A stretch of DNA of 64,000 nt, from contig NZ_CP108427.1 in the NCBI RefSeq assembly GCF_035982055.1, positions 8,989,001 through 9,053,000 of the forward strand, given 5' to 3'. Below the pieces are notes generated by a model. The model saw nothing but the letters and a program-made list of their open reading frames with translations, was not told where the DNA came from and made no database searches. This DNA comes from Streptomyces sp. NBC_01288 (lineage in GTDB: Bacteria > Actinomycetota > Actinomycetes > Streptomycetales > Streptomycetaceae). Shown piece by piece: positions 25,047-33,089 of the stretch. Each line of letters opens with the position of its first letter. The first letter of the stretch is position 1. Position numbers and translations under genes: made by a program.

Positions 25047-25343
25047 ATGGCCTACGAGATTCCGGTGACGCAAGCCAGGGCTGAGCTCGCCGACCTGATC
25101 AACCGGGTGGTGTACGGCGGCGAGCGTGTCGTCGTGACGCGGCACGGCAAGCCCCTTGTCGCGCTGGTCTCCGCCGCCGACCTGGAGCGACTCGACGAAC
25201 TCGACAAGCTGGACCGCCTCGACGAGCCGGCCGAGGAGCAGGTGATCAGCTCCGTCTCGCGTGTCCATGAGGTCGCGTCCGCTCCCCGCGAACGCCAGCG
25301 GTTCGGTATCGCGGCCGAGCATCGGGGGCCGAAACCCTCGTAG
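25047..25343 (+). CDS. YefM/Phd-type antitoxin-like DNA-binding protein, no toxin partner
   Basis: The 98-residue protein starts with the Phd/YefM fold (MAYEIPVTQARAELADLINRV then VVVTRHGKPLVALVS, residues 1-50). It continues with an acidic Leu/Asp/Glu helix and a variable tail. Members bind DNA by the N-terminal dimer and a toxin by the C-terminal helix. No RelE, YoeB, Doc or PIN gene follows; the next gene is ureA. A TATGAT box ends 6 bp before ATG, so the message is likely leaderless. Confidence 0.85.
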   Translation: MAYEIPVTQARAELADLINRVVYGGERVVVTRHGKPLVALVSAADLERLDELDKLDRLDEPAEEQVISSVSRVHEVASAPRERQRFGIAAEHRGPKPS

Positions 25344-25392
25344 TGAGGGTGTGCTCTACGTGCGTAGATGTGATTGCCCTGATCACAGCTCG

Positions 25393-25409
25393 GTTAACTT
25401 GCTTGAAAC
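25393..25409 (+). promoter_or_regulatory. GlnR-like box upstream of the urease operon
   Basis: GTTAAC-N6-GAAAC (25393-25398 and 25405-25409) matches the actinobacterial GlnR half-site pair, and fits the simpler AC-N9-AC rule. A TAGCCT box at 25420-25425 may be the -10 of the operon, which would put the GlnR box over the -35. GlnR is known to repress ure genes in Streptomyces coelicolor, so nitrogen control of this operon is likely. Two further palindromes, TCTACG-N2-CGTAGA (25355-25368) and TGTGAT-N7-ATCACA (25369-25387), lie just upstream. Confidence 0.6.
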
Positions 25410-25500
25410 GCCGTCCAACTAGCCTGCCGATCCACGCCACCAGGGACTTTCCCCTGAGGGCTGAGCGGGTCCGGTGCAGTCCGCTGCGGTTCGGCAGCGT

Positions 25501-25542
25501 CCCGAAGGGGCGCGGGGAACCGCGCGACCAGCCACCACGGGC
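25501..25542 (+). repeat. interspersed GC-rich repeat, copy 1 (in ureA leader)
   Basis: GGGGCGCGGGGAAC, CGCGCGACCAGCCAC and a trailing CGGG form one copy of an element also found near 50516, 54574, 56704 and 60952. This copy can fold GCGCGG-GGAA-CCGCGC, a six-pair stem with a GGAA loop. It lies between the predicted promoter and ureA, so it would be transcribed as part of the leader. Confidence 0.75.
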
Positions 25543-25629
25543 CTTTGGACGACGTCCCGCACTCCGAGCGGAGCGTTTAGGCGGCAGCCGGACCCCGCAC
25601 GGTCCGGAGCGAGGACTGTGAGGTGGGAC

Positions 25630-25932
25630 GTGCAACTGACCCCGCACGAGCAAGAGAGGCTGCTGATCCACGTGGCGGCCGACGTGGCCGAGAAGCGCCG
25701 GGCCCGTGGTCTGAAGCTGAACCACCCCGAGGCCGTCGCCCTCATCACGTCGCACATCCTCGAAGGCGCCCGTGACGGCCGGACCGTCGCCGAGCTGATG
25801 TCCTCCGGGCGCAAGCTGCTCACCAGGGACGACGTCATGGTGGGCATCCCCGAGATGATCCACGACGTACAGGTCGAGGCGACCTTCCCGGACGGCACCA
25901 AGCTCGTCACCGTCCACGACCCGATCGTGTAG
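25630..25932 (+). CDS. ureA: urease gamma subunit
   Basis: The 100-residue structural subunit of urease is easily recognised: QLTPHEQERLLIHVAA at the start, LNHPEAVALI, and the terminal VTVHDPIV. With UreB and UreC it forms the nickel enzyme that hydrolyses urea to ammonia and carbamate. GTG at 25630 follows GAGGTGGG and gives the family start. It is the first gene of ureABCFGD and lies 9 bp before ureB. Confidence 0.97.
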   Translation: MQLTPHEQERLLIHVAADVAEKRRARGLKLNHPEAVALITSHILEGARDGRTVAELMSSGRKLLTRDDVMVGIPEMIHDVQVEATFPDGTKLVTVHDPIV

Positions 25933-25941
25933 GAGGCCTCG

Positions 25942-26253
25942 ATGATTCCCGGCGAGATCCTGTTCGCGGACGACCCGATCGTCTACAACGCGGGCCGCGA
26001 GGTCACGCGGATGACCGTCCTCAACGCCGCCGACCGGCCCGTCCAGGTCGGCTCCCACTACCACTTCGCCGAGGCCAACCCGGGCCTTGAGTTCGACCGC
26101 GTCGCCGCGCGCGGGCAACGGCTCAACGTCGCCGCCGGTACGGCCGTGCGCTTCGAACCGGGCATCCCCGTCGACGTCGAACTCGTCCCCCTCGCCGGCG
26201 CCCGGATCGTGCCCGGACTGCGCGGGGAGACCGGAGGTGCCCTCGATGCCTGA
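25942..26253 (+). CDS. ureB: urease beta subunit
   Basis: The 103-residue subunit opens with MIPGEILFADDPI and has the conserved NTxDRPVQVGSHYHF-like stretch (here NAADRPVQVGSHYHFAEAN, about residues 29-47). RFEPG follows near residue 72. It is a structural subunit with no active-site ligand. Its end overlaps the ureC start by 8 bp, showing translational coupling. Confidence 0.97.
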   Translation: MIPGEILFADDPIVYNAGREVTRMTVLNAADRPVQVGSHYHFAEANPGLEFDRVAARGQRLNVAAGTAVRFEPGIPVDVELVPLAGARIVPGLRGETGGALDA

Positions 26254-27967
26254 GATCTCCCGTGCCGCGTACGCGGACCTGTTCGGGCCGACCACCGGTG
26301 ACCGCATCCGGCTCGCCGACACCGATCTGCTGATCGAGATCGAGGAGGACCGCAGCGGCGGTCCCGGACTCGCCGGTGACGAGGCCGTGTTCGGCGGCGG
26401 CAAGGTCATCCGCGAGTCGATGGGCCAGGCGCGTGCCTCCCGCGCGGAGGGCACCCCCGACACCGTCATCACCGGCGCCGTGATCGTCGACCACTGGGGC
26501 ATCGTCAAGGCCGACGTCGGCATCCGCGACGGCCGGATCACCGGCATCGGCAAGGCCGGCAACCCCGACACCATGGACGGCATCCACCCCGACCTGGTGA
26601 TCGGCCCCGAGACAGAGGTCATCGCCGGGAACGGCCGCATCCTCACGGCCGGTGCCGTCGACGCGCACGTCCACTTCATCTGCCCGCAGATCGCCGACGA
26701 GGCGCTCTCCGTCGGAGTCACCACGCTGGTCGGCGGCGGTACCGGACCCGCCGAGGGTTCCAAGGCCACGACCGTCACGCCCGGGCCCTGGCATCTCGCC
26801 CGGATGATGGCGGCGATGGAGCAGTACCCGCTCAACATCGGCTTCCTCGGCAAGGGCAACACCGTCTCGCACGACGCGATGATGTCCCAGATCCGAGGGG
26901 GAGCGCTGGGACTGAAGCTGCATGAGGACTGGGGCTCGACCCCCGCCGTCATCGACGCCTCGCTCACCGTCGCCGACCGTACGGGTGTCCAAGTCGCCAT
27001 CCACACCGACACGTTGAACGAGGCCGGGTTCGTCGGTGACACCCTCGCCGCGATCGCCGGACGCGGCATCCACGCGTATCACACCGAGGGTGCGGGCGGC
27101 GGGCACGCGCCGGACATCATGACCGTGGTCTCCGAGCCGCACGTGCTGCCCAGCTCCACCAACCCGACCCGGCCCTACACCGTCAACACCGCCGAGGAAC
27201 ACCTCGACATGCTGATGGTCTGCCACCACCTCAACCCGGCGGTGCCCGAGGACCTGGCCTTCGCCGAGTCCCGCATCCGCCCGTCGACGATCGGCGCGGA
27301 GGACATCCTCCACGACCTCGGCGCCATCTCGATCATCTCCTCCGACGCGCAGGCGATGGGGCGGGTCGGCGAGGTCATCATGCGGACCTGGCAGACGGCG
27401 CATGTGATGAAGCGGCGGCGGGGTGCGCTGCCCGGTGACGGGCGCGCGGACAACCATCGCGTACGGCGCTACATCGCCAAGTACACGATCAACCCCGCCC
27501 TCGCACAGGGCCTCGCCCGCGAGATCGGCTCCGTCGAGACCGGCAAGCTCGCCGACCTCGTGCTGTGGGAACCGGCGTTCTTCGGCGTCAAGCCGCACCT
27601 CGTCATCAAGGGCGGACAGATCGCGTACGCGCAGATGGGCGACGCCAACGCGTCCATCCCGACGCCTCAACCCATCCTGCCGCGGCCGATGTTCGGGGCG
27701 ATCGGACGGGCGCCGGCCGCCAACTCCTTCAACTTCGTCGCCCAGTTGGCGATCGAGGACGGGCTGCCGGAGCGGCTCGATCTCGGGAAGAAGTTCGTCG
27801 CGATTGAGTCGACACGTGGGGTCACGAAGGCCGACATGCGTGAGAACGATGCCCGGCCTCGTGTCCAGGTCGACCCAGACAGCTTCGCCGTGCACATCGA
27901 CGGGGAGCTCGTCGAGGCGACTCCGGCGGCTGAACTGCCCATGGCTCAGCGGTACTTCCTCTTCTGA
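26246..27967 (+). CDS. ureC: urease alpha subunit (catalytic)
   Basis: The 573-residue catalytic subunit holds the two-nickel site. It has DAHVHF (two His ligands), the carbamylated lysine in GLKLHEDWGST, His in IHTDTLNE and HTEGAGGGHAPD, the flap with MVCHHL, and the Asp ligand in SSDAQAMGR. ATG at 26246 gives the normal PEISRAAYADLFGPTTGD start inside the ureB end. All active-site residues I checked are present, so the enzyme should be functional. Confidence 0.98.
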   Translation: MPEISRAAYADLFGPTTGDRIRLADTDLLIEIEEDRSGGPGLAGDEAVFGGGKVIRESMGQARASRAEGTPDTVITGAVIVDHWGIVKADVGIRDGRITGIGKAGNPDTMDGIHPDLVIGPETEVIAGNGRILTAGAVDAHVHFICPQIADEALSVGVTTLVGGGTGPAEGSKATTVTPGPWHLARMMAAMEQYPLNIGFLGKGNTVSHDAMMSQIRGGALGLKLHEDWGSTPAVIDASLTVADRTGVQVAIHTDTLNEAGFVGDTLAAIAGRGIHAYHTEGAGGGHAPDIMTVVSEPHVLPSSTNPTRPYTVNTAEEHLDMLMVCHHLNPAVPEDLAFAESRIRPSTIGAEDILHDLGAISIISSDAQAMGRVGEVIMRTWQTAHVMKRRRGALPGDGRADNHRVRRYIAKYTINPALAQGLAREIGSVETGKLADLVLWEPAFFGVKPHLVIKGGQIAYAQMGDANASIPTPQPILPRPMFGAIGRAPAANSFNFVAQLAIEDGLPERLDLGKKFVAIESTRGVTKADMRENDARPRVQVDPDSFAVHIDGELVEATPAAELPMAQRYFLF

Positions 27968-28641
27968 TGTCCAGGGGAGCACTGCTGGTTCTGGCCGACG
28001 GGCGCTTTCCCGCCGGGGGGCACGCGCACTCCGGCGGGGCTGAGGCCGCCGTCAAGGTCGGGCGGGTCACCGGGGCGGCCAGTCTTGGTGAGTTCTGCCG
28101 GGGGCGGTTGCACACGGCCGGGCTTGTGTCCGCCGCGTTGGCCGCCGCGGCTGTACTCGGTGCCGATCCGAGGGAGTTGGACCTCGCCGCGGATGCGCGG
28201 ACTCCGTCGCCCGCGTTGCGGCTGGCCTCGCGGAAGCTGGGGCGGCAGTTGATGCGGGCCGCTCGGGCGACCTGGCCGTCCGCCGAACTCGACGCCCTTG
28301 CGCGGGAGTTCCCCAAGGGGGCGCATCAGCCTGTGGTGTTGGGGCTGGTGGCTCGGTCGGCCGGGCTGGGGCCGGAGGACGCGGCGTACTGCGCGGCCTA
28401 CGAGAGTGTGAGTGGGCCGGCGTCGGCGACGGTGCGGTTGCTGAGTCTTGATCCGTTCGACGCTACGGCTGTACTGGCCCGGTTGGCGCCGGAGTTGGAC
28501 CTTGTCGTCGATCGGGCGGTGGAGGCGGCTCGGGGTGTGCTCGACGAGGGGGTCGACGTGCTGCCGTGTGTGTCCGCGCCCTTGCTGGAGATCGGGGCGG
28601 AGGTGCATGCGGCTTGGGCTGTGCGGTTGTTCGCGTCGTAG
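27967..28641 (+). CDS. ureF: urease accessory protein UreF
   Basis: The 224-residue, mostly helical protein starts LLVLADGRFPAGGHAHSGG, the UreF signature. It ends with the family-like VLPCVSAPLLEIGAEVHA. With UreD and UreG it makes the chaperone complex that carbamylates and loads nickel into apo-urease. Its ATG overlaps the ureC stop (TGATG). Base composition shows more G at synonymous sites than ureABC, but nothing suggests recent transfer. Confidence 0.93.
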   Translation: MSRGALLVLADGRFPAGGHAHSGGAEAAVKVGRVTGAASLGEFCRGRLHTAGLVSAALAAAAVLGADPRELDLAADARTPSPALRLASRKLGRQLMRAARATWPSAELDALAREFPKGAHQPVVLGLVARSAGLGPEDAAYCAAYESVSGPASATVRLLSLDPFDATAVLARLAPELDLVVDRAVEAARGVLDEGVDVLPCVSAPLLEIGAEVHAAWAVRLFAS

Positions 28642-28680
28642 GGGTTTTCCTCGCCCCCGCCGCCCCTACCCGTCCCATCC

Positions 28681-28780
28681 CCCAGGGGCTCTGCCCCTTC
28701 GACCCCGTTCCCAGGGGGCTCCGCCCCCTGGACCCCCGGTCGGCCTGAACGGCCTCGTCCTCAAACGCCGGACGGGCTGA
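28681..28780 (+). repeat. hairpin-forming repeat cluster between ureF and ureG
   Basis: An imperfect hairpin (CCAGGGGCTCTGCCCCTT) is followed by a perfect one, CCAGGGGGC-TCC-GCCCCCTGG (28711-28731). The trailing CTCAAACGCCGGACGGGCTGA motif is, to my knowledge, common in Streptomyces intergenic DNA. The cluster lies in a 240-bp gap inside the otherwise tightly packed ure operon. Between 28790 and 28870 the motif CCGTAGGAAAC also occurs twice. Confidence 0.75.
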
Positions 28781-28881
28781 GTGATGCCAGCCCCGGCTGA
28801 CAAGGACCCGGAGCCGCACAGCTCCGTAGGAAACAGGCCCGAAGCCGCCAGGACCCGTAGGAAACCAGAAGGAGCCGCCTT

Positions 28882-29555
<674 letters not shown>

Positions 29556-29559
<4 letters not shown>

Positions 29560-30314
29560 TCGTGAGCGGGGTGCGGGCCACCGCTCGGATCGTGGCTCGG
29601 GAGGACGGGCGGGGTGGTACCGCGTTGCCCGTGCTGGAGGGGGACGGGCCGCTCGCGCTGCGGCGGACCCGGGGGAGCGGGGCCGTGGCTCAGGTCATGC
29701 TCGTCGGGGCCATGAGCGGGCCGCTGGGCGGGGACCATTTCGCCGTCGAGGCGGGTGTCGAGCGGGGGGCACGGTTGCGGGTCGGGTCCGCTGCCGCCAC
29801 CATCGCGCTGCCCGGGCAGGCGAAGGGGGAGTCGCGGTACGACGTTCGGCTCGGCGTCGCCGAGGACGGTGAACTGCACTGGTTGCCCGAGCAGTTGATC
29901 TCCGTGCGTGGAAGTGACCTGCGCGTGTCGACGCGCGTCGATCTCGCCGCATCCGCGCGGCTCGTACTGCGTGAGGAGCAGGTGCTCGGGCGGGTCGGGG
30001 AGGAGCCCGGGCGGCTCACCAGTCGGCTCACGCTGCGTATCGCCGGACGGACCGTCCTGGACCAGGAGTTGGCCTGTGGGCCGGGGGCGCCGGGGGGTTG
30101 GGACGGGCCCGCCGTGCTCGGGGGGCATCGCGCCGTGGGTCAACTCCTCGTCGTACGGCCGGAGTTCACCCAGGAGCCGGTCACGGCGCGCATGCTGGGG
30201 GAGTGTGCGAGCCTCGTGCCGCTCGCCGGGCCCGCTGTGCTGGTGAGCGCGATCGCCTCCGACGCGCTGCGGCTGCGGCGGGTGTTGGACGAGGCGTTGG
30301 CGTCGCTGGGGTGA
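29556..30314 (+). CDS. ureD: urease accessory protein UreD
   Basis: The 252-residue protein is the scaffold that links UreF-UreG to apo-urease. Family features are GPLGGDHFAVEAGVERGARLRVGSAA in the first half, WLPEQLI in the middle, and a terminal LVPLAGPAVLVSAIASDALRLRR. I chose GTG at 29556, which overlaps the ureG stop; a second GTG 6 bp later is possible. It is the last gene of ureABCFGD. No urea or nickel transporter gene follows. Confidence 0.92.
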
Positions 30315-30448
30315 GTATCCGCTGAGCGGTACGGGCGTTTCCGCTTATCGGATTGGTAAAGAAGGTCAACCGCCTCTGTTCTCAGGTGGCTCACAGCCGC
30401 GAGGATCCTCCGAGACCATTTCGCAACGATGTACGGGGAGGGGCCCAC

Positions 30449-32059
30449 TTGAGGCACAACAGACCGAAGAGCCGGGTATTGGCGTTCGGTTCGGCCGGAT
30501 TCGCGGCGGCGGCACTGATAGCCGGCGCCGTGGTGGCACCCGCGGCCAACGCGCAGACCGGTCAGACGGCAGGGCACGAGCAGGACCGTGCGGCCGCCCA
30601 GGGCGCCGCGCTCACCGCCGCCCGCGCCGCCAAGGCCGGCATCAACTGGCAGGACTGCCCCGCGGATTGGGCGCTGGCCAAGCCGGTCCAGTGCGGCTGG
30701 GTCACCGTGCCGATCGACTACACGAAGCCGAACGGCAAGAAGATCAAGCTCGCCGTCGACCGCGCCGTCAGCACGGGCACCAAGGCGGAGCGCCAGGGCG
30801 CGCTCGTCTACAACCCCGGCGGTCCGGGCGGCTCCGGACTGCGCTTCCCGCTCCGGGTCACCACCAAGAACCCGCTGTGGGTCAACACGTCCAAGGCGTA
30901 CGACTTCGTGGGCTTCGACCCGCGCGGTGTCGGCCACTCGGCGCCCATCTCCTGCATCGACCCGCAGGAGTTCGTGAAGGCGCCCAAGGCTGATCCGGTA
31001 CCGGACAGCACGGCCGACAAGAACGCGCAGCGCAAGCTGGCCCGTGAGTACGCCGACGGCTGCGCCAAGCGCACCGGCCGCACCATGCTCGCGCAGATGA
31101 CCACGCCGAACACCGCGCGCGACCTCGACGTCATCCGCGCCGCCCTCGGCGAGAAGAAGCTCAACTACCTGGGCGTCTCCTACGGCACCTACCTCGGCGC
31201 CGTCTACGGCACCCTGTTCCCGTCCCACCTCCGCCGCATGATCGTCGACAGCGTCGTGAACCCGGCGCAGGACAACATCTGGTACGAGGCCAACCTGGGC
31301 CAGGACATCGCCTTCGAGGGCCGCTGGAAGGACTGGGAGGACTGGGTCGCCAAGAACGACGCGGCCTTCCACCTCGGCACCACGCGCGCCGCCGTCCAGG
31401 CCAAGTGGATCCAGCTGCGCGCCACCGCCAAGAAGAGCCCGCTCGGCGGGGTCGTCGGTCCGGCCGAGCTGCTCGGCTTCTTCCAGGGCGCCCCGTACTA
31501 CGACTCCTCGTGGGTTCCGGTCGCCACCGCGTTCAGCAAGTACGTCGCCGGTGACCCGCAGCCGCTGATCGCCGCGGCCTCGCCCGACCTGTCGGACACC
31601 GCGGGCAACATCTCCTCGGAGAACGGCAACGCCGTCTACACGGCCGTCGAGTGCACCGACGCCAAGTGGCCGACCAGCTGGGCGAAGTGGGACAAGGACA
31701 ACACGGCGCTCAACAAGCAGTACCCGTTCCTGACCTGGTCCAACGCCTGGATGAACCTGCCGTGCGCCACCTGGCCGGTCAAGCAGCAGTCCCCGGTCAA
31801 GGTCAAGACCGGCAAGGGTCTGCCGCCCGTCCTCATCGTGCAGTCGCAGCGCGACGCCGCCACGCCGTACGAGGGCGCGGTTGTCCTGCACAAGAGCTTC
31901 AAGGGCTCCCGGCTGATCACCGAGAAGGACGCCGGTTCGCACGGTGTGACCGGTCTGGTCAACCCGTGCATCAACTCCCGTGTCGACGCCTACCTGTTGA
32001 CCGGCAAGCTCGACGCCGCCGACTTCACGTGCACCCCGCACGCGACGCCGGTGCCGTAG
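30449..32059 (+). CDS. secreted tripeptidyl aminopeptidase-like alpha/beta hydrolase
   Basis: The 536-residue exported hydrolase resembles the Streptomyces SlpD/SlpE and Tap families. A signal peptide (SRVLAFGSAGFAAAALIAG, cleavage near ANA) is followed by NPGGPGGSG (oxyanion), GFDPRGVGHS, and the nucleophile elbow GVSYGTYLG. Asp in QSQRDAATPYEGA and His in AGSHGVTG lie in the C-terminal TAP-like domain. These enzymes release tripeptides or process secreted proteins outside the cell. TTG at 30449 follows GGGGAGGG. The stop codon lies in a short tandem repeat. Confidence 0.92.
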   Translation: MRHNRPKSRVLAFGSAGFAAAALIAGAVVAPAANAQTGQTAGHEQDRAAAQGAALTAARAAKAGINWQDCPADWALAKPVQCGWVTVPIDYTKPNGKKIKLAVDRAVSTGTKAERQGALVYNPGGPGGSGLRFPLRVTTKNPLWVNTSKAYDFVGFDPRGVGHSAPISCIDPQEFVKAPKADPVPDSTADKNAQRKLAREYADGCAKRTGRTMLAQMTTPNTARDLDVIRAALGEKKLNYLGVSYGTYLGAVYGTLFPSHLRRMIVDSVVNPAQDNIWYEANLGQDIAFEGRWKDWEDWVAKNDAAFHLGTTRAAVQAKWIQLRATAKKSPLGGVVGPAELLGFFQGAPYYDSSWVPVATAFSKYVAGDPQPLIAAASPDLSDTAGNISSENGNAVYTAVECTDAKWPTSWAKWDKDNTALNKQYPFLTWSNAWMNLPCATWPVKQQSPVKVKTGKGLPPVLIVQSQRDAATPYEGAVVLHKSFKGSRLITEKDAGSHGVTGLVNPCINSRVDAYLLTGKLDAADFTCTPHATPVP

Positions 32060-32110
32060 GCAGCACGTCGTAAGCAGCACGCTGTAAGTAACAAGTCGTA
32101 GGCAGTAGTT
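32055..32110 (+). repeat. four 14-bp tandem repeats starting at the stop codon
   Basis: Units CGTAGGCAGCACGT, CGTAAGCAGCACGC, TGTAAGTAACAAGT and CGTAGGCAGTAGTT follow each other directly. The first contains the TAG stop of the hydrolase gene. They sit just before the hairpin terminator. They look like local slippage products. Confidence 0.7.
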
Positions 32111-32117
32111 GTACGTG

Positions 32118-32154
32118 GTGAGGGGCGGCCGGTTCAGAACCGGCCGCCCCTCAC
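32118..32154. terminator. bidirectional hairpin terminator
   Basis: An 18-bp perfect inverted repeat, GTGAGGGGCGGCCGGTTC and its complement, is separated by one base, so the top pairs would open to make a loop. It lies between the convergent hydrolase and acyltransferase genes. Confidence 0.85.
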
Positions 32155-32181
32155 TCACATTCACTCAGGGTTCTCGGGGTC

Positions 32182-32901
32182 TCAACTCAGCGGCAGGCGC
32201 GGGAACTTGCGTTCCTTCGCCGCGGCCGCCTCCTCCGCCTTCGCGACCGCCGCGTACTGGTCGACGTACTCCTGCTCGGAGAGCATGAGGATCGCGTACA
32301 TGATCTCGTCGGTGATGGCGCGCAGGATCGCCTTCTCGTTCTCCATGCCTTCGTAGCGGGAGAAGTCGAGGGGCTTGCCGAAGCGGATGGTCACGGGGTG
32401 GACCTTGGGGATGACCTTGCCGGGCGGCTGGGCCTCGAAGGTGCCGATCATCGCGCAGGGGATGACGGGGACTTGGGCCCGCAACGCCATGACCGCTACG
32501 CCGACCTTGCCCTTGTACAGACGGCCGTCGTGGGAGCGCGTGCCCTCCGGGTAGATGCCGAGCAGCTCGTCCTTGCTCAGGACGCCGAGGCCCTCGCGGA
32601 TCGCGGCCTGGCCCGCCTCCTTGCCGGAGCGGTCGACCGGGATCTGACCCGCGCTGCGGAAGAAGGTCGCGGTGAGGCGGCCGCGGATGCCGGGGCCGGT
32701 GAAGTACTCGGCCTTGGCGAGGAAGGTGATCCGGCGCTTGAGGACCGCCGGCATCAGGAAGTGGTCGGCGAAGGAGAGGTGGTTGCCCGCGATGATCGCC
32801 GCGCCCGACTCCGGGATGTTGTCCAGGCCCTCTATTCGGGGTCTGAAGACCAGTCTGAGCAACGGCCCCAGAATCACGTACTTAAGGAGGTAGTAGAACA
32901 A
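32182..32901 (-). CDS. 1-acyl-sn-glycerol-3-phosphate acyltransferase family protein
   Basis: The 239-residue membrane-bound acyltransferase has the NHxxxxD motif (NHLSFADHF, about residue 41). It also has FRSAGQIPVDRSG, the second substrate motif YPEGTRSHDG, and PVIPCAMIGT. PlsC-type enzymes make phosphatidic acid or acylate related lipids. TTG at 32901 gives the usual FYYLLKYVILGPLLR hydrophobic start and follows GAGGAGC. The Lys/Glu/Ala-rich C-terminus is typical of the actinobacterial group. Confidence 0.9.
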   Translation of the reverse strand: MFYYLLKYVILGPLLRLVFRPRIEGLDNIPESGAAIIAGNHLSFADHFLMPAVLKRRITFLAKAEYFTGPGIRGRLTATFFRSAGQIPVDRSGKEAGQAAIREGLGVLSKDELLGIYPEGTRSHDGRLYKGKVGVAVMALRAQVPVIPCAMIGTFEAQPPGKVIPKVHPVTIRFGKPLDFSRYEGMENEKAILRAITDEIMYAILMLSEQEYVDQYAAVAKAEEAAAAKERKFPRLPLS

Positions 32902-33039
32902 GGGGGGTCGCTCCTCACTCCGGCGGGTCGGCTCGACCGACCTGTTCTCGCAGGTCACCCGGTACCTCGTGAGCTGCCAGTGTAGGGGCAGGTGCCGCAG
33001 TGCGGAACCGGTGGCGATCAGCCCGCCGCCGGGCACGAC

Positions 33040-33070
33040 GGAGGGCGGCGAGATCTCCTCGCCGCCCTCC
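33040..33070. terminator. hairpin terminator of the phosphoesterase gene
   Basis: GGAGGGCGGCGAG pairs with CTCGCCGCCCTCC over a five-base loop. It lies about 20 bp beyond the phosphoesterase stop codon. Confidence 0.8.
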
Positions 33071-33089
33071 AACGCTCAACGAAACGGGG

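Noticed and set aside
25344..25629. A toxin gene partner for the YefM-like protein
   Set aside because: The only open frames here are short, Arg-rich and overlap the GlnR box and an interspersed repeat. None resembles RelE, YoeB, Doc or PIN.
26123..27982. A 619-codon open frame antisense to ureC
   Set aside because: ureC has all active-site motifs. The antisense frame is a shadow.
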